A stretch of DNA of 45,898 bases from Psychrobacter sp. Choline-02u-9 (GTDB lineage: Bacteria; Pseudomonadota; Gammaproteobacteria; Pseudomonadales; Moraxellaceae). Below the pieces are notes generated by a model. The model was not told the DNA's origin. It made no database searches and worked only from the letters and a program-made list of their open reading frames with translations. A program made the position numbers and the translations under genes. The stretch covers positions 1 through 45,898 of the forward strand of contig NZ_PJBF01000061.1 in the NCBI RefSeq assembly GCF_002836505.1, in the 5' to 3' direction. Shown here one piece after another: positions 1 through 8,407 of this stretch (its first letter is position 1; the number at the start of each line of letters is the position of its first letter).

Positions 1-59
1 GTTTTCCTAAAACTTTATTTTCGTTAAGTGTTGACTGCTATTTAGCAGAGCTAAAATTT

Positions 60-332
60 TTAAGATTTACTGTCGTTAGTAACACAGTTTTTTTGGTACA
101 TTTGCTTCATTTTACCCATGTTAGCCATCATTGCTTTCATAGCAGGATCTTTCATATCCATCTTGCTATGATCCATTTTTTGCATCATTTGCATATGCTT
201 TTGCATTTTTTCACAGTTCATCTGATCTTTTTCAGCGTGCATTTTAGGATCATGTGCTAGAGCTGAGGTCGATACGACAAGAGCGATGGCCGTCATTGCG
301 ATTGATTTAGACAGTAATTTAAATTGTGACAT
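60..332 (-). CDS. Small exported Met/His/Lys-rich protein, possible periplasmic metal binder
   Basis: A 90-residue protein. An N-terminal signal peptide of about 26 residues is visible: a basic start, a hydrophobic stretch TAIALVVSTSALA, then cleavage after Ala-Leu-Ala. The mature part is extremely rich in Met, Lys and His (repeats such as MQKHMQMMQKMDHSKMDM) and has two Cys residues. I do not recognise a named family. Met/His-rich periplasmic peptides often bind Cu(I) or Ag(I), and the divergent CusRS-like genes at 1118-3326 fit a role in copper or silver handling, but that is inference. The next gene (466-792) lies upstream on the same strand, 133 bp away. TGTCAT-like half-sites lie between them and may be regulator boxes. 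Confidence 0.75.
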   Translation of the reverse strand: MSQFKLLSKSIAMTAIALVVSTSALAHDPKMHAEKDQMNCEKMQKHMQMMQKMDHSKMDMKDPAMKAMMANMGKMKQMYQKNCVTNDSKS

Positions 333-465
333 GATTAATTCCTATTGTTTGGATTAAAGGTTATTGAGTTCAATAGTTGTTAAACCAGCCTAAATGATAC
401 ATTAATCATTCTGACTGGTAGATGACGTTAAGATTACAATTCTGTCATTCTCACCGCTTTAGATT

Positions 466-792
466 TTAATGCGCGATATATTCATTTAATATGGCTTCAG
501 CATTTCTATCACGATCGCTACCATATTTTTTCACAAAATACTTTTCAGACTGCAAATGTTGATCTTGATGTTGAACCTGACAAGCCACTCTGGCGTCGAC
601 ATAACTTTTCTTTTGCTCTTTGGACATTTGTGCATCATTATGATCTGCGTTTCTTGCAAAACTAGTGAGCGCATCACAATTACCAAGAACAGAAGCATCT
701 AAGTTTGTGGTATGCGCATTGGCCGCTGACATGCCCACTAACATCGATACTGAAAGTAAAGCTGCTTTTTTTAATGAACTATAATTTTTCAT
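466..792 (-). CDS. Small secreted protein of unknown function
   Basis: The start chosen is the ATG at 792, because AAAGGG lies at the right distance upstream. An in-frame start at 819 lacks this and would bury the signal peptide. The 108-residue product begins MKNYSSLKK, has a hydrophobic core and a likely cleavage site after SAANA. The mature part is His/Asp/Gln-rich, with two Cys residues (in LGNCDAL and VACQVQ) that could form a disulfide. I recognise no family. It sits between the Met-rich small protein (60-332) and the divergent CusRS-like two-component genes. A shared metal or envelope stimulus is plausible but not shown. Confidence 0.7.
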   Translation of the reverse strand: MKNYSSLKKAALLSVSMLVGMSAANAHTTNLDASVLGNCDALTSFARNADHNDAQMSKEQKKSYVDARVACQVQHQDQHLQSEKYFVKKYGSDRDRNAEAILNEYIAH

Positions 793-1117
793 ATAAGACC
801 CTTTAAAGATAAATAACAAACTGTTTAAGTAGGATAATTGCTTTACTCGTAGAGGCAGTCTGTATCAGAGACAAGCCAATATGCGGAGTTGATTTAGAAT
901 ACTAAATGGTGGCTGACAGCTAGATGACACGGATATTACATGTTCGTTAGGAACAGCATAATATTGTCATCTTCTTGTCATTAAAACCAAGTACCAGCAT
1001 CTGTCTCTATCCAAAGAACACTGTTATAACAAGGGTTCCTGATAAATATATGGCTGATAAGCTAACAATGTTAGTGATACGCTGTTGACAACTATAATGA
1101 TATAAAGGTAAGCAACG
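793..1117. promoter_or_regulatory. Divergent control region with candidate response-regulator boxes
   Basis: This 325-bp spacer separates the small exported proteins from the CusR-like regulator. TTGTCAT occurs twice at an 11-bp period (964-970 and 975-981), the spacing usual for tandem OmpR/PhoB-family half-sites. An inverted half-site GATGAC lies at 923-928. Similar sites, GATGAC at 421-426 and TGTCATTC at 442-449, lie between the two small genes. TATAAT at 1093-1098 is a possible -10 for the regulator gene, without a good -35, as expected of an activated promoter. Binding by the adjacent regulator is inferred. Confidence 0.4.
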
Positions 1118-1852
1118 ATGAAAGTACTGTTAGTAGAAGATGAGAAAAACCTTGGAGAATATATTAAGAAAGGCTTAACTGAGGCCGGTTTCATCGTGGA
1201 TCATCACATGACAGGTTTAGATGGCTATCATGCGTTAATGACTGAAGATTTTAGTGTGGTGGTGATGGATGTGATGCTGCCTGACGTCAGCGGCTTTGAG
1301 CTGATACAGCGCTACCGTGCTGCTGGAAAGCATACGCCTGTTTTATTTTTAACCGCTAAAGATGATTTAAGCGATCGGATTAAGGGCATTGAAATTGGTG
1401 GCGATGATTATCTGACCAAACCTTTTGCTTTTGCCGAGCTAATTGTCCGAATAAAAAGCCTATTGCGGCGTGCCAATCAATCAGACTATAAAAGCTCTGT
1501 CATACATATGGCTGACCTAAAAATAGATATTGCTAAACGCACTGTATATAGAGGCGATACCAACATAAAATTGACTGCTAAAGAATTTGCTTTATTACAA
1601 CTTTTCTTAGAACGTCAAGGTGAGGTACTGCCACGCACTGTGATTGCCTCACAAGTATGGGACATAAATTTTGACAGTGATACAAATGTCATTGACGTGG
1701 CTATAAGGCGCTTGCGGATAAAAATTGATGATGGATTTGATATAAAGCTGATTCATACGGTACGCGGAATGGGCTACAAGTTAGAGCCACTGAATGTCGA
1801 CGTGGATAGTGGCATGGGCGACGATGATACCAACAAAGATGATCTAAAATAA
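1118..1852 (+). CDS. CusR/CopR-like OmpR-family response regulator
   Basis: A 244-residue OmpR-family regulator. The receiver domain covers residues 1-115, with the acidic pocket at E8/D9, phospho-acceptor Asp51 (VVVMDVMLPD), a Thr in LTAKDD and the Lys of LTKPF. The winged-helix DNA-binding domain is at about 130-224 (LTAKEFALLQLF, IDVAIRRLRIKID, VRGMGYKLE). An acidic tail of about 20 residues follows (DVDSGMGDDDTNKDD), longer than usual. The RBS AAAGG sits just before the ATG. The kinase gene begins 1 nt after this stop, so the pair is surely co-transcribed. Its kinase partner looks most like CusS, so copper/silver sensing is likely; exact specificity cannot be read from the sequence. Confidence 0.88.
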   Translation: MKVLLVEDEKNLGEYIKKGLTEAGFIVDHHMTGLDGYHALMTEDFSVVVMDVMLPDVSGFELIQRYRAAGKHTPVLFLTAKDDLSDRIKGIEIGGDDYLTKPFAFAELIVRIKSLLRRANQSDYKSSVIHMADLKIDIAKRTVYRGDTNIKLTAKEFALLQLFLERQGEVLPRTVIASQVWDINFDSDTNVIDVAIRRLRIKIDDGFDIKLIHTVRGMGYKLEPLNVDVDSGMGDDDTNKDDLK

Positions 1853-1853
1853 A

Positions 1854-3326
1854 ATGAGAGATAAATTTAAGAATCGACGCTGGCCTTTGTTATGGCGTAC
1901 TGTTTTTTTACTGACAATATTTGTTGTTATCTCTCAAGTTGTTATTTATATATGGGTTCAGCGCTCTGTTAACGAGCACTTTGAGCAAATGGACTCAGAG
2001 ATTATTACCCATGCAGCTTTTAACCTGCGTAAACGCATGGTGAATTTTAACGATCACATAGAACCTTTTACAGTGTCAAAGTCGCAAGCGCTAATTGATG
2101 CCAATCATCTACATTCTTCTTGGTTAGACTATGATTTAAAAACGTTAATATCAGACAAAAACGGCAATTTATTGTCCAGCGATCCCAGTAATTTCATCAA
2201 TGATCTACCGGCAGATTTTAGCTTGTTACAACTATTGCAGGACTATCGCGATCAGCAGTTTATGATCAAGATAAATAATAGGCATTACCGAGCCATTATC
2301 ATTACACATCAAGAGGTTTTGGCATTTATTGCTCTACCTATCGATGTGCATCATCAATATCTTATCCAGTTTAATCGCCAGCTGAGCTTGATACTTATCG
2401 CCATTACCTTATTATTGGTTTCAGTAGCAGCACTAAGTGTACACTGGGGTTTTGCTCCCCTAGCTACTATCGTACAAAAGATGAAAGGCATTAATCTTCA
2501 AAGGTTAGATGAAAGAATTGTGGTTGGCGATATGCCGTTAGAATTACGTCCACTAACGGAGTCTTATAATTCTATGATGATCAAGCTTGAAAGTAACTTT
2601 GAATCATTATCACGGTTTTCAGACAATATCGCCCATGAGCTACGTACGCCAATAGCGACGCTGAGTACGCAAACGCAAGTCATGTTAACTAAGCCAAGAG
2701 AAAGCGACGAATACATTGAGCAATTGCATCATCAGCATGATACGTTAAAGCAGTTATCCGCCATGATTAACGATATGTTATTACTGGCAAAAACTCAAAA
2801 AGAGCTGAGTGATTCGCAAATCAGTCATGTCGATATAGAGAGCTTGATCACAAAGCTTATAGATTATTATGAGATGATTGCTGAGGATCGTGAGATAATC
2901 TTTGAAAAATCGGGTGATTTTAAAACAGTACTAGGTGATAAAGGCTTATTGCAACGGCTGTTTGCCAACCTGATGTCAAATGCGATTTATTATGCGGCTA
3001 GTAATAGCACTATTATGATATCCGCTACTGTCCTCACTTCAAGCACCTCGCTTAATGCGCCAAAAGACGATATTCAATCCCCAGAGCAGCTCTGGTTAAG
3101 AATAACTATGACCAACCGTCTAGACAAACCATTAAATCAGATTGAAGCCGATAAACTGTTTGAGCGATTCTATCGTCATGATAAAACGAATACGATGCAT
3201 TCAGGAACAGGCTTAGGCTTATCTATTGTGCAAGCTATCGCCAATGCTCATAATGGCAAAGTTAGTATTACTATCAAAGATGAGTGTCTTTTTGAGGTTG
3301 CTGTAAAGTTGTTGATTGCCAGGTAG
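1854..3326 (+). CDS. CusS-like heavy-metal sensor histidine kinase
   Basis: A 490-residue membrane kinase. TM1 is at about 13-35 and TM2 at about 176-197, enclosing a periplasmic sensor of about 140 residues that contains several His (HLHSSW, HHQY). A HAMP linker follows (about 199-250). The HisKA domain has the phospho-acceptor His261 in FSDNIAHELRTP, and the ATPase domain has the N-box NLMSNAIYYA and G2 box GTGLGLSIVQ. The layout and the SLSRFSDNIAHELRTPI segment match the CusS/IrlS heavy-metal kinases. It follows the regulator by 1 nt. A MITE-like repeat begins 26 bp past its stop, so this gene lies at the edge of a rearranged zone. Metal identity is an inference. Confidence 0.87.
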   Translation: MRDKFKNRRWPLLWRTVFLLTIFVVISQVVIYIWVQRSVNEHFEQMDSEIITHAAFNLRKRMVNFNDHIEPFTVSKSQALIDANHLHSSWLDYDLKTLISDKNGNLLSSDPSNFINDLPADFSLLQLLQDYRDQQFMIKINNRHYRAIIITHQEVLAFIALPIDVHHQYLIQFNRQLSLILIAITLLLVSVAALSVHWGFAPLATIVQKMKGINLQRLDERIVVGDMPLELRPLTESYNSMMIKLESNFESLSRFSDNIAHELRTPIATLSTQTQVMLTKPRESDEYIEQLHHQHDTLKQLSAMINDMLLLAKTQKELSDSQISHVDIESLITKLIDYYEMIAEDREIIFEKSGDFKTVLGDKGLLQRLFANLMSNAIYYAASNSTIMISATVLTSSTSLNAPKDDIQSPEQLWLRITMTNRLDKPLNQIEADKLFERFYRHDKTNTMHSGTGLGLSIVQAIANAHNGKVSITIKDECLFEVAVKLLIAR

Positions 3327-3351
3327 TAAATACCTTCATACTGTCTATGAA

Positions 3352-3425
3352 CGAGCCTTTCCTAAATTTCGTGTAAGTACTTCTACAATCTAAATGATAG
3401 TTACACACTTTTTAGGAAAGGCTCG
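3352..3425. mobile_element. 74-bp MITE-like inverted repeat, remnant of an insertion sequence
   Basis: The two ends are inverted copies: CGAGCCTTTCCTAAA at 3352-3366 and TTTAGGAAAGGCTCG at 3411-3425. Beyond this the arms diverge by four bases and then match again at GTGTAA/TTACAC. The middle is only about 20 bp, far too short for a transposase. The GTGTAA-containing ends resemble terminal repeats of IS256-type elements, from memory only. No target-site duplication is obvious. hsdS coding homology begins immediately at the right end, so the element marks a junction. Confidence 0.6.
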
Positions 3426-3625
3426 ACAATGCAAGAGCTAATCTTAGCATGGGAAATATATCAAAATTTTTAATTCCTATACCTCCTCTAGCTGAACAAC
3501 ACCGTATCGTTGCTAAAGTCGATGAACTAATGGCTATTTGCGATCAGTTAAAAGTTAAGCTACAGCAGTCTCAAGAGACGCAAATTCAGCTTACTGATGC
3601 GTTGATTGATAGGGCTTTAGGGTGA
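3426..3625 (+). pseudogene. hsdS: 3' fragment of type I restriction specificity subunit gene (hsdS)
   Basis: An open frame runs from about 3426 to the TGA at 3623-3625. It reads NLSMGNISKFLIPIPPLAEQ and then HRIVAKVDELMAICDQLK. The IPxPPLAEQHRIVxKVDELM segment and the following coiled-coil helix are hallmarks of the C-terminal conserved region of HsdS, the DNA-recognition subunit of type I restriction-modification enzymes. Only about 66 codons remain of a gene usually 400 or more codons long. Both target-recognition domains are missing, and no hsdM or hsdR lies in the window. The left break coincides with the end of the 74-bp inverted repeat. This is a relic of a lost or moved restriction locus. 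Confidence 0.82.
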
Positions 3626-3736
3626 GTTTTAATGTTGGAGCAATCACGTTTTATATGCCTTAGTACAACTAAAAGAAATAAACAAGACCTTCTATTAGCA
3701 GTGATATTTTAAAATCAGGTATAATAACCTTGTATG

Positions 3737-3831
3737 TATAACCCATATTGTGCAGAATTAAAAGTGCACAATGCTATTATAGCTTTTAAGGCTATGTTAT
3801 TAGGCGTCTTGTGCATAAATTAGGGGTTATA
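3737..3831. repeat. 95-bp imperfect palindrome at the thyA breakpoint
   Basis: The outer arms are TATAACCC (3737-3744) and GGGTTATA (3824-3831). Inside are the paired segments GTGCACAA (3764-3771) and TTGTGCAT (3810-3817), and a central ATAGC...GCTAT hairpin around 3779-3795. Nested arms of this size recall integron attC recombination sites, but the outer TATAAC/GTTATA boxes do not fit the RYYYAAC/GTTRRRY consensus strictly. thyA homology begins at 3835, a few bases past the right arm, so the palindrome marks the joint. Confidence 0.5.
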
Positions 3832-3834
3832 ATA

Positions 3835-4119
3835 TTCCTAGGTGTGCCTTTCAACATTGCGAGCTATGCGCTATTGACTCATATGATCGCGCAGGTGTGT
3901 GGTCTAGAAGTTGGAGAGTTTGTCTGGACAGGTGGTGATTGCCATATCTATCAAAACCACCGTGAGCAGGCCGAGCTACAGTTGACACGCTCGCTATATA
4001 AACTGCCAACATTGTCTTTGAACCCTGAAGTAAAAGACATATTTGCGTTTGAGTACGAAGACATTAACGTCAATGACTATGAGTCGCACCCTGCTATCAA
4101 AGCCAAAGTTGCCGTATAA
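3835..4119 (+). pseudogene. thyA: Thymidylate synthase gene, 5'-truncated
   Basis: The frame encodes only the last 95 or so residues of thymidylate synthase (dUMP + methylene-tetrahydrofolate to dTMP + dihydrofolate). Recognisable signatures are [31 protein letters not shown] and the C-terminus [10 protein letters not shown]. By comparison with E. coli ThyA (264 residues), homology starts near residue 170, so the catalytic Cys (146 there) and the N-terminal two thirds are gone. A GTG at 3811 could start translation, but its first eight codons are foreign sequence from the palindrome. The intact folA follows 64 bp downstream, the usual thyA-folA order. It cannot be an active enzyme. Confidence 0.9.
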
Positions 4120-4183
4120 AGTTAGTTTGATTAACTACGCTAAATAAAAGTAAAACTTAAGAATATAATAAAAAGGATATATT

Positions 4184-4756
4184 ATGAGCTATGCCCATAC
4201 CGAAGTTGCCCAAATCGCTGCTATTAGTAGCAATCGCTGTATCGGCAAAAACAATGAGCTACCGTGGCATATCTCAGCAGATTTGCAACATTTCAAAAGC
4301 ATGACGACCAAAGAAAACGATAGCAAGATTCAAGGTATCGTGATCATGGGTCGTAAGACATTTGAGTCAATGGGTAGTAAACCATTACCTAAGCGTGTGA
4401 GCTTCATTGTCACGACACAGATGGATTATGCTGAGACAAAAGGTCTCGCAGATAGCAACAATGCTTATGTGGTACACAATCTAGACGATGCTCTGACACA
4501 AGCAGCTAGCCTAGCACATGGCGCGCATCTCGATACGATTTGGGTGATTGGCGGCGAGCGAGTATTTAGTGACGCTCTGATGTACACCGACCGTATTGAG
4601 CTGACTCATGTAGATACTGACATTGCTGATGGCGATGCCTTTTACCCTGAGCTGCCAGAACGCTTTAAAGTAGCAGACGAATCTGAGCAGATGCACGATG
4701 AAAAAAGCGATTTAAGCTTTAAATTTACCACTTATAAAGTAGAAGCTGATAAGTAG
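4184..4756 (+). CDS. folA: Dihydrofolate reductase
   Basis: A 190-residue DHFR reducing dihydrofolate to tetrahydrofolate with NADPH, needed for thymidylate and purine synthesis. Key segments: AAISSNRCIGKNNELPWH at the N-terminus (Trp and the folate-contacting region), DLQHFKSMT (active-site acid and helix), IVIMGRKTFESMG (NADPH binding) and IWVIGGERVFSDAL. It is slightly longer than E. coli DHFR (159), with extra residues before IQGIVIMGRKT and at the C-terminus. AAAAGGA precedes the ATG at good spacing. Upstream lies truncated thyA; normally the two act in one cycle, since ThyA regenerates the DHFR substrate. A convergent terminator at 4769-4820 follows. Confidence 0.96.
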   Translation: MSYAHTEVAQIAAISSNRCIGKNNELPWHISADLQHFKSMTTKENDSKIQGIVIMGRKTFESMGSKPLPKRVSFIVTTQMDYAETKGLADSNNAYVVHNLDDALTQAASLAHGAHLDTIWVIGGERVFSDALMYTDRIELTHVDTDIADGDAFYPELPERFKVADESEQMHDEKSDLSFKFTTYKVEADK

Positions 4757-4768
4757 TAAAAGCTTATT

Positions 4769-4820
4769 AAAAAAGGGCAGTCTTGGATAATTTTACTTAT
4801 CTGAAATTGCCCCTTTTTTT
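4769..4820. terminator. Bidirectional terminator between folA and uvrC
   Basis: AAAAAAGGGCA at the left pairs with TGCCCCTTTTTTT at the right, and an inner stem GATAA/TTATC closes the loop. The T-run serves folA on the plus strand and the A-run serves uvrC on the minus strand. Both genes end towards it. Confidence 0.8.
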
Positions 4821-4884
4821 AATCTTCACACAGTCTTATTTATAGACAATCAATAAAAACTGCTGCTTGATAATATCTAATCCA

Positions 4885-6729
4885 TTACTCGTGCAATACT
4901 TTATAAACCGTTTTTGCGAGTACTGGTCCGATGCCTTGTACGCCTGCCAACTCTTGCTGTGAAGCACCAAGCAGCTGCTGCATACCACCAAAGTGATTGA
5001 GCAAGTCACGACGACGTTTCTCACCCAGTCCCGGTATCACCTCTAGCACTGATGATGAGCGACGCTTATCGCGTTTTTTACGGTGAGCGGTAATCGCAAA
5101 ACGATGCGCCTCATCACGAATATGCATCAGCAAATGCAATGCTTTGCTATCCATCGGTAGATCTAACGGCTCGTGATCTAAAAAGTGCAATACCTCAAGC
5201 CCAGCCTTGCGTCCTTCCCCTTTTGCCACACTGACGAGCAAGGTGTCGCCAAGAATACCCAATTCAGTCAATACTTCTTTGGCAATGCCAAGCTGACCTT
5301 TACCACCATCAACCAATAGTAAATCCGGCAATGGTTGTTTCTTGTAACGCCGAGTCAGCACTTGTTTCATCGCTGCATAGTCATCGCCACCTTGGATATC
5401 ATGGATAGCATACTGACGGTAATCGCGACGGCGCGAGCCACCTTGGTCAAACACCACGCAGCTACCAATGGTCGCCTCACCCATAGTATGGGAGATATCA
5501 AAACATTCAATGCGATCAATCGTCCGATCGGTGACAGTTGACAATACGTCTTTTAGTGCGCCAAAGCGTGCATGCAGCTCTAGATAATCGCCAAGCTTGG
5601 TTTTTAGTGCATTACTGGTATTTAATGTTGCTAAGTCTAGCCACTCTGAACGGTGCTCACGCACATTGGTCTTGATGACCACCTTATTGCCAAAATGCGT
5701 TGCCAATGCTTCACTCACTGCTACCTGATCTGGTATCTGATGGCTCAATATGATTTCAGCGGGCAAATCATCGGTTACTTGGAAATAGAATGACGTAATA
5801 AAGGCCGATAGGTTATCTGCTAACGACTCACTACTGTCCACATCTGGGAAATAATTTTTTCCGCCTAGTACACGGCCGCCACGTACCGTCAGTACGTTCA
5901 CACAGGTCATGCCAGCTTGACTGGCAATCGCAATCACATCTGCCTCACCTTGTACGGTATAGACCGCTTGCCTGGCTTGTACTTCGCGTAACATAGACAG
6001 CTGATCACGATAAAATACTGCTTTCTCAAAATCTAACGCTTCAGCTGACGCTTCCATTTTTTCAATCAGCGTACTATGGATATCGCTAGAGTCGCCCTTT
6101 AGAAAACGAATCGTATTGTTGACGTCTTCTGCGTACTCTTCTGGCGAAACTAAACCGACACAGGGCGCACGGCAACGTTTAATCTGATACTCAAGGCAAG
6201 GACGCTGACGCTGCTTAAAAAAGGTATTGGTACATTGACGCATTTGAAACATCTTTTGCATCAATACCAACGTTTCTTTTGCCGCATGTGCAGAGGGAAA
6301 CGGGCCAAAGAATCGACCTTTTTGGTGATTGCCCTTACCGCGACCGTAAGCCAAGCGTGGATAAGGCTTATCGGCTGAGATAAACACATAAAGATAGGAT
6401 TTATCATCACGCAGCAGCACGTTATAGGGCGGACGATGCTCTTTGATTAGATTCTGTTCAAGCAACAGCGCTTCGGTCTCACTACGCGTAATGATAGTCT
6501 CAATATTATGAATCCGCGCCACTAGCGCCCGTGTCTTTGGATGATCTATCGTCTTAGCAAAGTAGCTATTTACCCGACTTTTTAGCGACTTAGCTTTACC
6601 AACGTATAATATATCGCCGTTCTTACCTAGCATCTTATACACCCCTGGCAGGTTAGGCAGGCGTTTAATCAGATGCTTAAGACGGGCTTTTTTATCATCG
6701 ACAGGACTCGATTCTGAGACATTAACCAT
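4885..6729 (-). CDS. uvrC: UvrABC excinuclease subunit C
   Basis: A 614-residue UvrC, which makes both the 3' and 5' incisions around bulky DNA lesions after UvrA/UvrB loading. Domains in order: GIY-YIG endonuclease (about 24-105; [20 protein letters not shown]), Cys-containing segment ([13 protein letters not shown]), UVR motif binding UvrB (about 207-242; [12 protein letters not shown]), RNase H-like 5' nuclease domain ([29 protein letters not shown]), and tandem helix-hairpin-helix motifs at the C-terminus ([33 protein letters not shown]). Length matches the family. The start is the first ATG; its RBS is weak. It appears to be a single transcription unit ending at the convergent terminator with folA. 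Confidence 0.97.
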   Translation of the reverse strand: MVNVSESSPVDDKKARLKHLIKRLPNLPGVYKMLGKNGDILYVGKAKSLKSRVNSYFAKTIDHPKTRALVARIHNIETIITRSETEALLLEQNLIKEHRPPYNVLLRDDKSYLYVFISADKPYPRLAYGRGKGNHQKGRFFGPFPSAHAAKETLVLMQKMFQMRQCTNTFFKQRQRPCLEYQIKRCRAPCVGLVSPEEYAEDVNNTIRFLKGDSSDIHSTLIEKMEASAEALDFEKAVFYRDQLSMLREVQARQAVYTVQGEADVIAIASQAGMTCVNVLTVRGGRVLGGKNYFPDVDSSESLADNLSAFITSFYFQVTDDLPAEIILSHQIPDQVAVSEALATHFGNKVVIKTNVREHRSEWLDLATLNTSNALKTKLGDYLELHARFGALKDVLSTVTDRTIDRIECFDISHTMGEATIGSCVVFDQGGSRRRDYRQYAIHDIQGGDDYAAMKQVLTRRYKKQPLPDLLLVDGGKGQLGIAKEVLTELGILGDTLLVSVAKGEGRKAGLEVLHFLDHEPLDLPMDSKALHLLMHIRDEAHRFAITAHRKKRDKRRSSSVLEVIPGLGEKRRRDLLNHFGGMQQLLGASQQELAGVQGIGPVLAKTVYKVLHE

Positions 6730-6823
6730 AGAATTTATTGCTCTTAAAAATCTTAGTAATACTGCTAGTTATGGGGCGGGAGTCATTGTTTTACAAGCCA
6801 ATTATTATCGCAGCGCTACCCAT

Positions 6824-6847
6824 AAAAAAGCCAGCTTTCGCCGGCTT
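6824..6847 (-). terminator. Terminator for the DUF3360-type gene
   Basis: On the minus strand AAGCCGGC, GAAA and GCTGGCTTTTTT form a GC-rich hairpin with a tight tetraloop and a T-run. It lies 37 bp after the stop of the gene at 6884-8407. Confidence 0.8.
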
Positions 6848-6883
6848 AGTTTGTTCTATTATCGTTTATCCAATCACATACTA

Positions 6884-8407
6884 CTAATGACGGAAGTTTG
6901 CCATCAGTGCTGGGATACCCGGCAGCATACCGACGATAGCCATGACGCCTGTCAGTACCACGAACATAATACCCGGTATGATCCAGCGGCTCATCTTAGT
7001 CAAATTGGCACTACGTTCTTTAGAGCCGATCAGACCTAAGTTATCAAGCAACAATGTGAGCGACCAACCGAAGGCTGGGTTGACCAATGCCGATGCGAAT
7101 ACCACGATAGCAGCAGATTGCGTGGTTTTACCTTCACGCGTCATCTCCATACCAGCTTCTAGTAATGGAATAAACACCCCAACGATCAAGGCCACACACA
7201 TCACTGGCTGCCAAATGGCCAAATCCATCGGATAGCCCCAAACCCCTGCGATAATACAAAATAGAGCCGTCAATAAAGCACCGGCAGGAATTGGACGTTT
7301 AGCAATCGCCGCAGGAACAATATACGTTCCCCAAGATGACGCAAAGTTGGAGCCGCCCAATACAGAGCCGACTACCTGACGAAATGAAGCACTGGTCATG
7401 GTGTCATCAATATCCATAAGCACTTTTTCAGTACGCTTAGGATAGCTGATTTTTTGGAACACCTGATGGCCCAAGAAATCTGGCGACCACATTGCCACGG
7501 CCAAAATAGCAAACGGCAGTACTACAATGAAGCTTTCAATCGTCGGCAGACCTAACATCCAACCTGTGTTTTCGCCCCACCAATACATTGGATTCATGTT
7601 TGGTAATCCTGGTGCTGTTTTGAACGCAAAAGGTGCACCCAATGCAAATGCAAGACCACCACCCAGCACACAGCTTAGCGGAACCGCGAGCCAGCGTTTT
7701 TGCCAATGCTCAAGCAATGCATACAGTAGGATAGTCGCCAGAATAATAAAGAAAGCAATATGCGACATGCCAATCCCTTCTGCCCAAGCGAAGAGGTTTT
7801 TGACCTGTGATGTGGTTCCGATAAAGCCCAAGTAAATCAATAGGCCACCGCACACACCTTTACTGGTTAAGTTGGCTAGTAGACTCCCCCCTTTACTAAT
7901 CGCGAGGAGCAGACCAAAAGCACCGATAAGCAAACCAAAGGCCATCGGGTGCCCACCAGCTGCTACCACAATAGGAATCAAAGGAATAAGTGGACCGTGA
8001 GTACCAGCAAGGTTGGCCGTCGGCAATAAAAAGCCCGAAAATAAGATAATAAAGAAGGAGACGATCAATAGCTCGTAGCGTACGTTTTCTAGAACAAACG
8101 CATCACCTAAGCCGAGTGGACCTGCAAAGGTTGCTGCAATGGCGCCCACCATAACAACTTTACCGATGGTCGCGGCCATTGCTGGAATAGTATCTTCGTA
8201 TTCAAAACGGTAATCACGGAATGGTAAATTAGGACGCCAGCGTTTCGGCTGCATGATTTGTAATTCATGGTTTAAGTAAGCATCACGACTGTCAAAACTA
8301 GAACTGGGCTTATGCAAATCTACATAACTGCCTTGTACTTGACTGTCGTGGTTTACGTTCGAGGTCGGCGGATTAGACCCTGAAGAGGGGGTCTGAGGGT
8401 TACTCAT
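6884..8407 (-). CDS. Polytopic membrane protein, probable DUF3360 family
   Basis: A 507-residue protein with a cytoplasmic N-terminal tail of about 70 residues (low complexity, Ser/Pro/Asn-rich), then ten or more hydrophobic segments. The ATG at 8407 is preferred because AAGGA lies 6 nt upstream; an adjacent GTG at 8410 is less likely. Segments such as GTHGPLIPLIPIVVAAGGHP and SASFRQVVGSVLGGSNFASS recall the DUF3360 proteins of Vibrio and Moraxellaceae. I assign these from memory, and they may be distantly related to NCS2/SulP-type carriers. The substrate is unknown. It is monocistronic, with its own terminator at 6824-6847 and a 514-bp upstream spacer. Confidence 0.7.
   Translation of the reverse strand: MSNPQTPSSGSNPPTSNVNHDSQVQGSYVDLHKPSSSFDSRDAYLNHELQIMQPKRWRPNLPFRDYRFEYEDTIPAMAATIGKVVMVGAIAATFAGPLGLGDAFVLENVRYELLIVSFFIILFSGFLLPTANLAGTHGPLIPLIPIVVAAGGHPMAFGLLIGAFGLLLAISKGGSLLANLTSKGVCGGLLIYLGFIGTTSQVKNLFAWAEGIGMSHIAFFIILATILLYALLEHWQKRWLAVPLSCVLGGGLAFALGAPFAFKTAPGLPNMNPMYWWGENTGWMLGLPTIESFIVVLPFAILAVAMWSPDFLGHQVFQKISYPKRTEKVLMDIDDTMTSASFRQVVGSVLGGSNFASSWGTYIVPAAIAKRPIPAGALLTALFCIIAGVWGYPMDLAIWQPVMCVALIVGVFIPLLEAGMEMTREGKTTQSAAIVVFASALVNPAFGWSLTLLLDNLGLIGSKERSANLTKMSRWIIPGIMFVVLTGVMAIVGMLPGIPALMANFRH

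Noticed and set aside
3737..3831. Palindrome as a confirmed integron attC site
   Set aside because: The outer boxes do not fit the attC consensus, and no integron integrase or cassette genes are in the window; kept only as a candidate.
3737..3831. Palindrome as a XerCD dif-like site
   Set aside because: It lacks the 11-6-11 XerC/XerD arm sequences and is far longer than a dif site.
3811..4119. 102-residue frame as a complete gene
   Set aside because: Only the C-terminal third of ThyA is present and the first codons are foreign, so it is reported as a truncated pseudogene.
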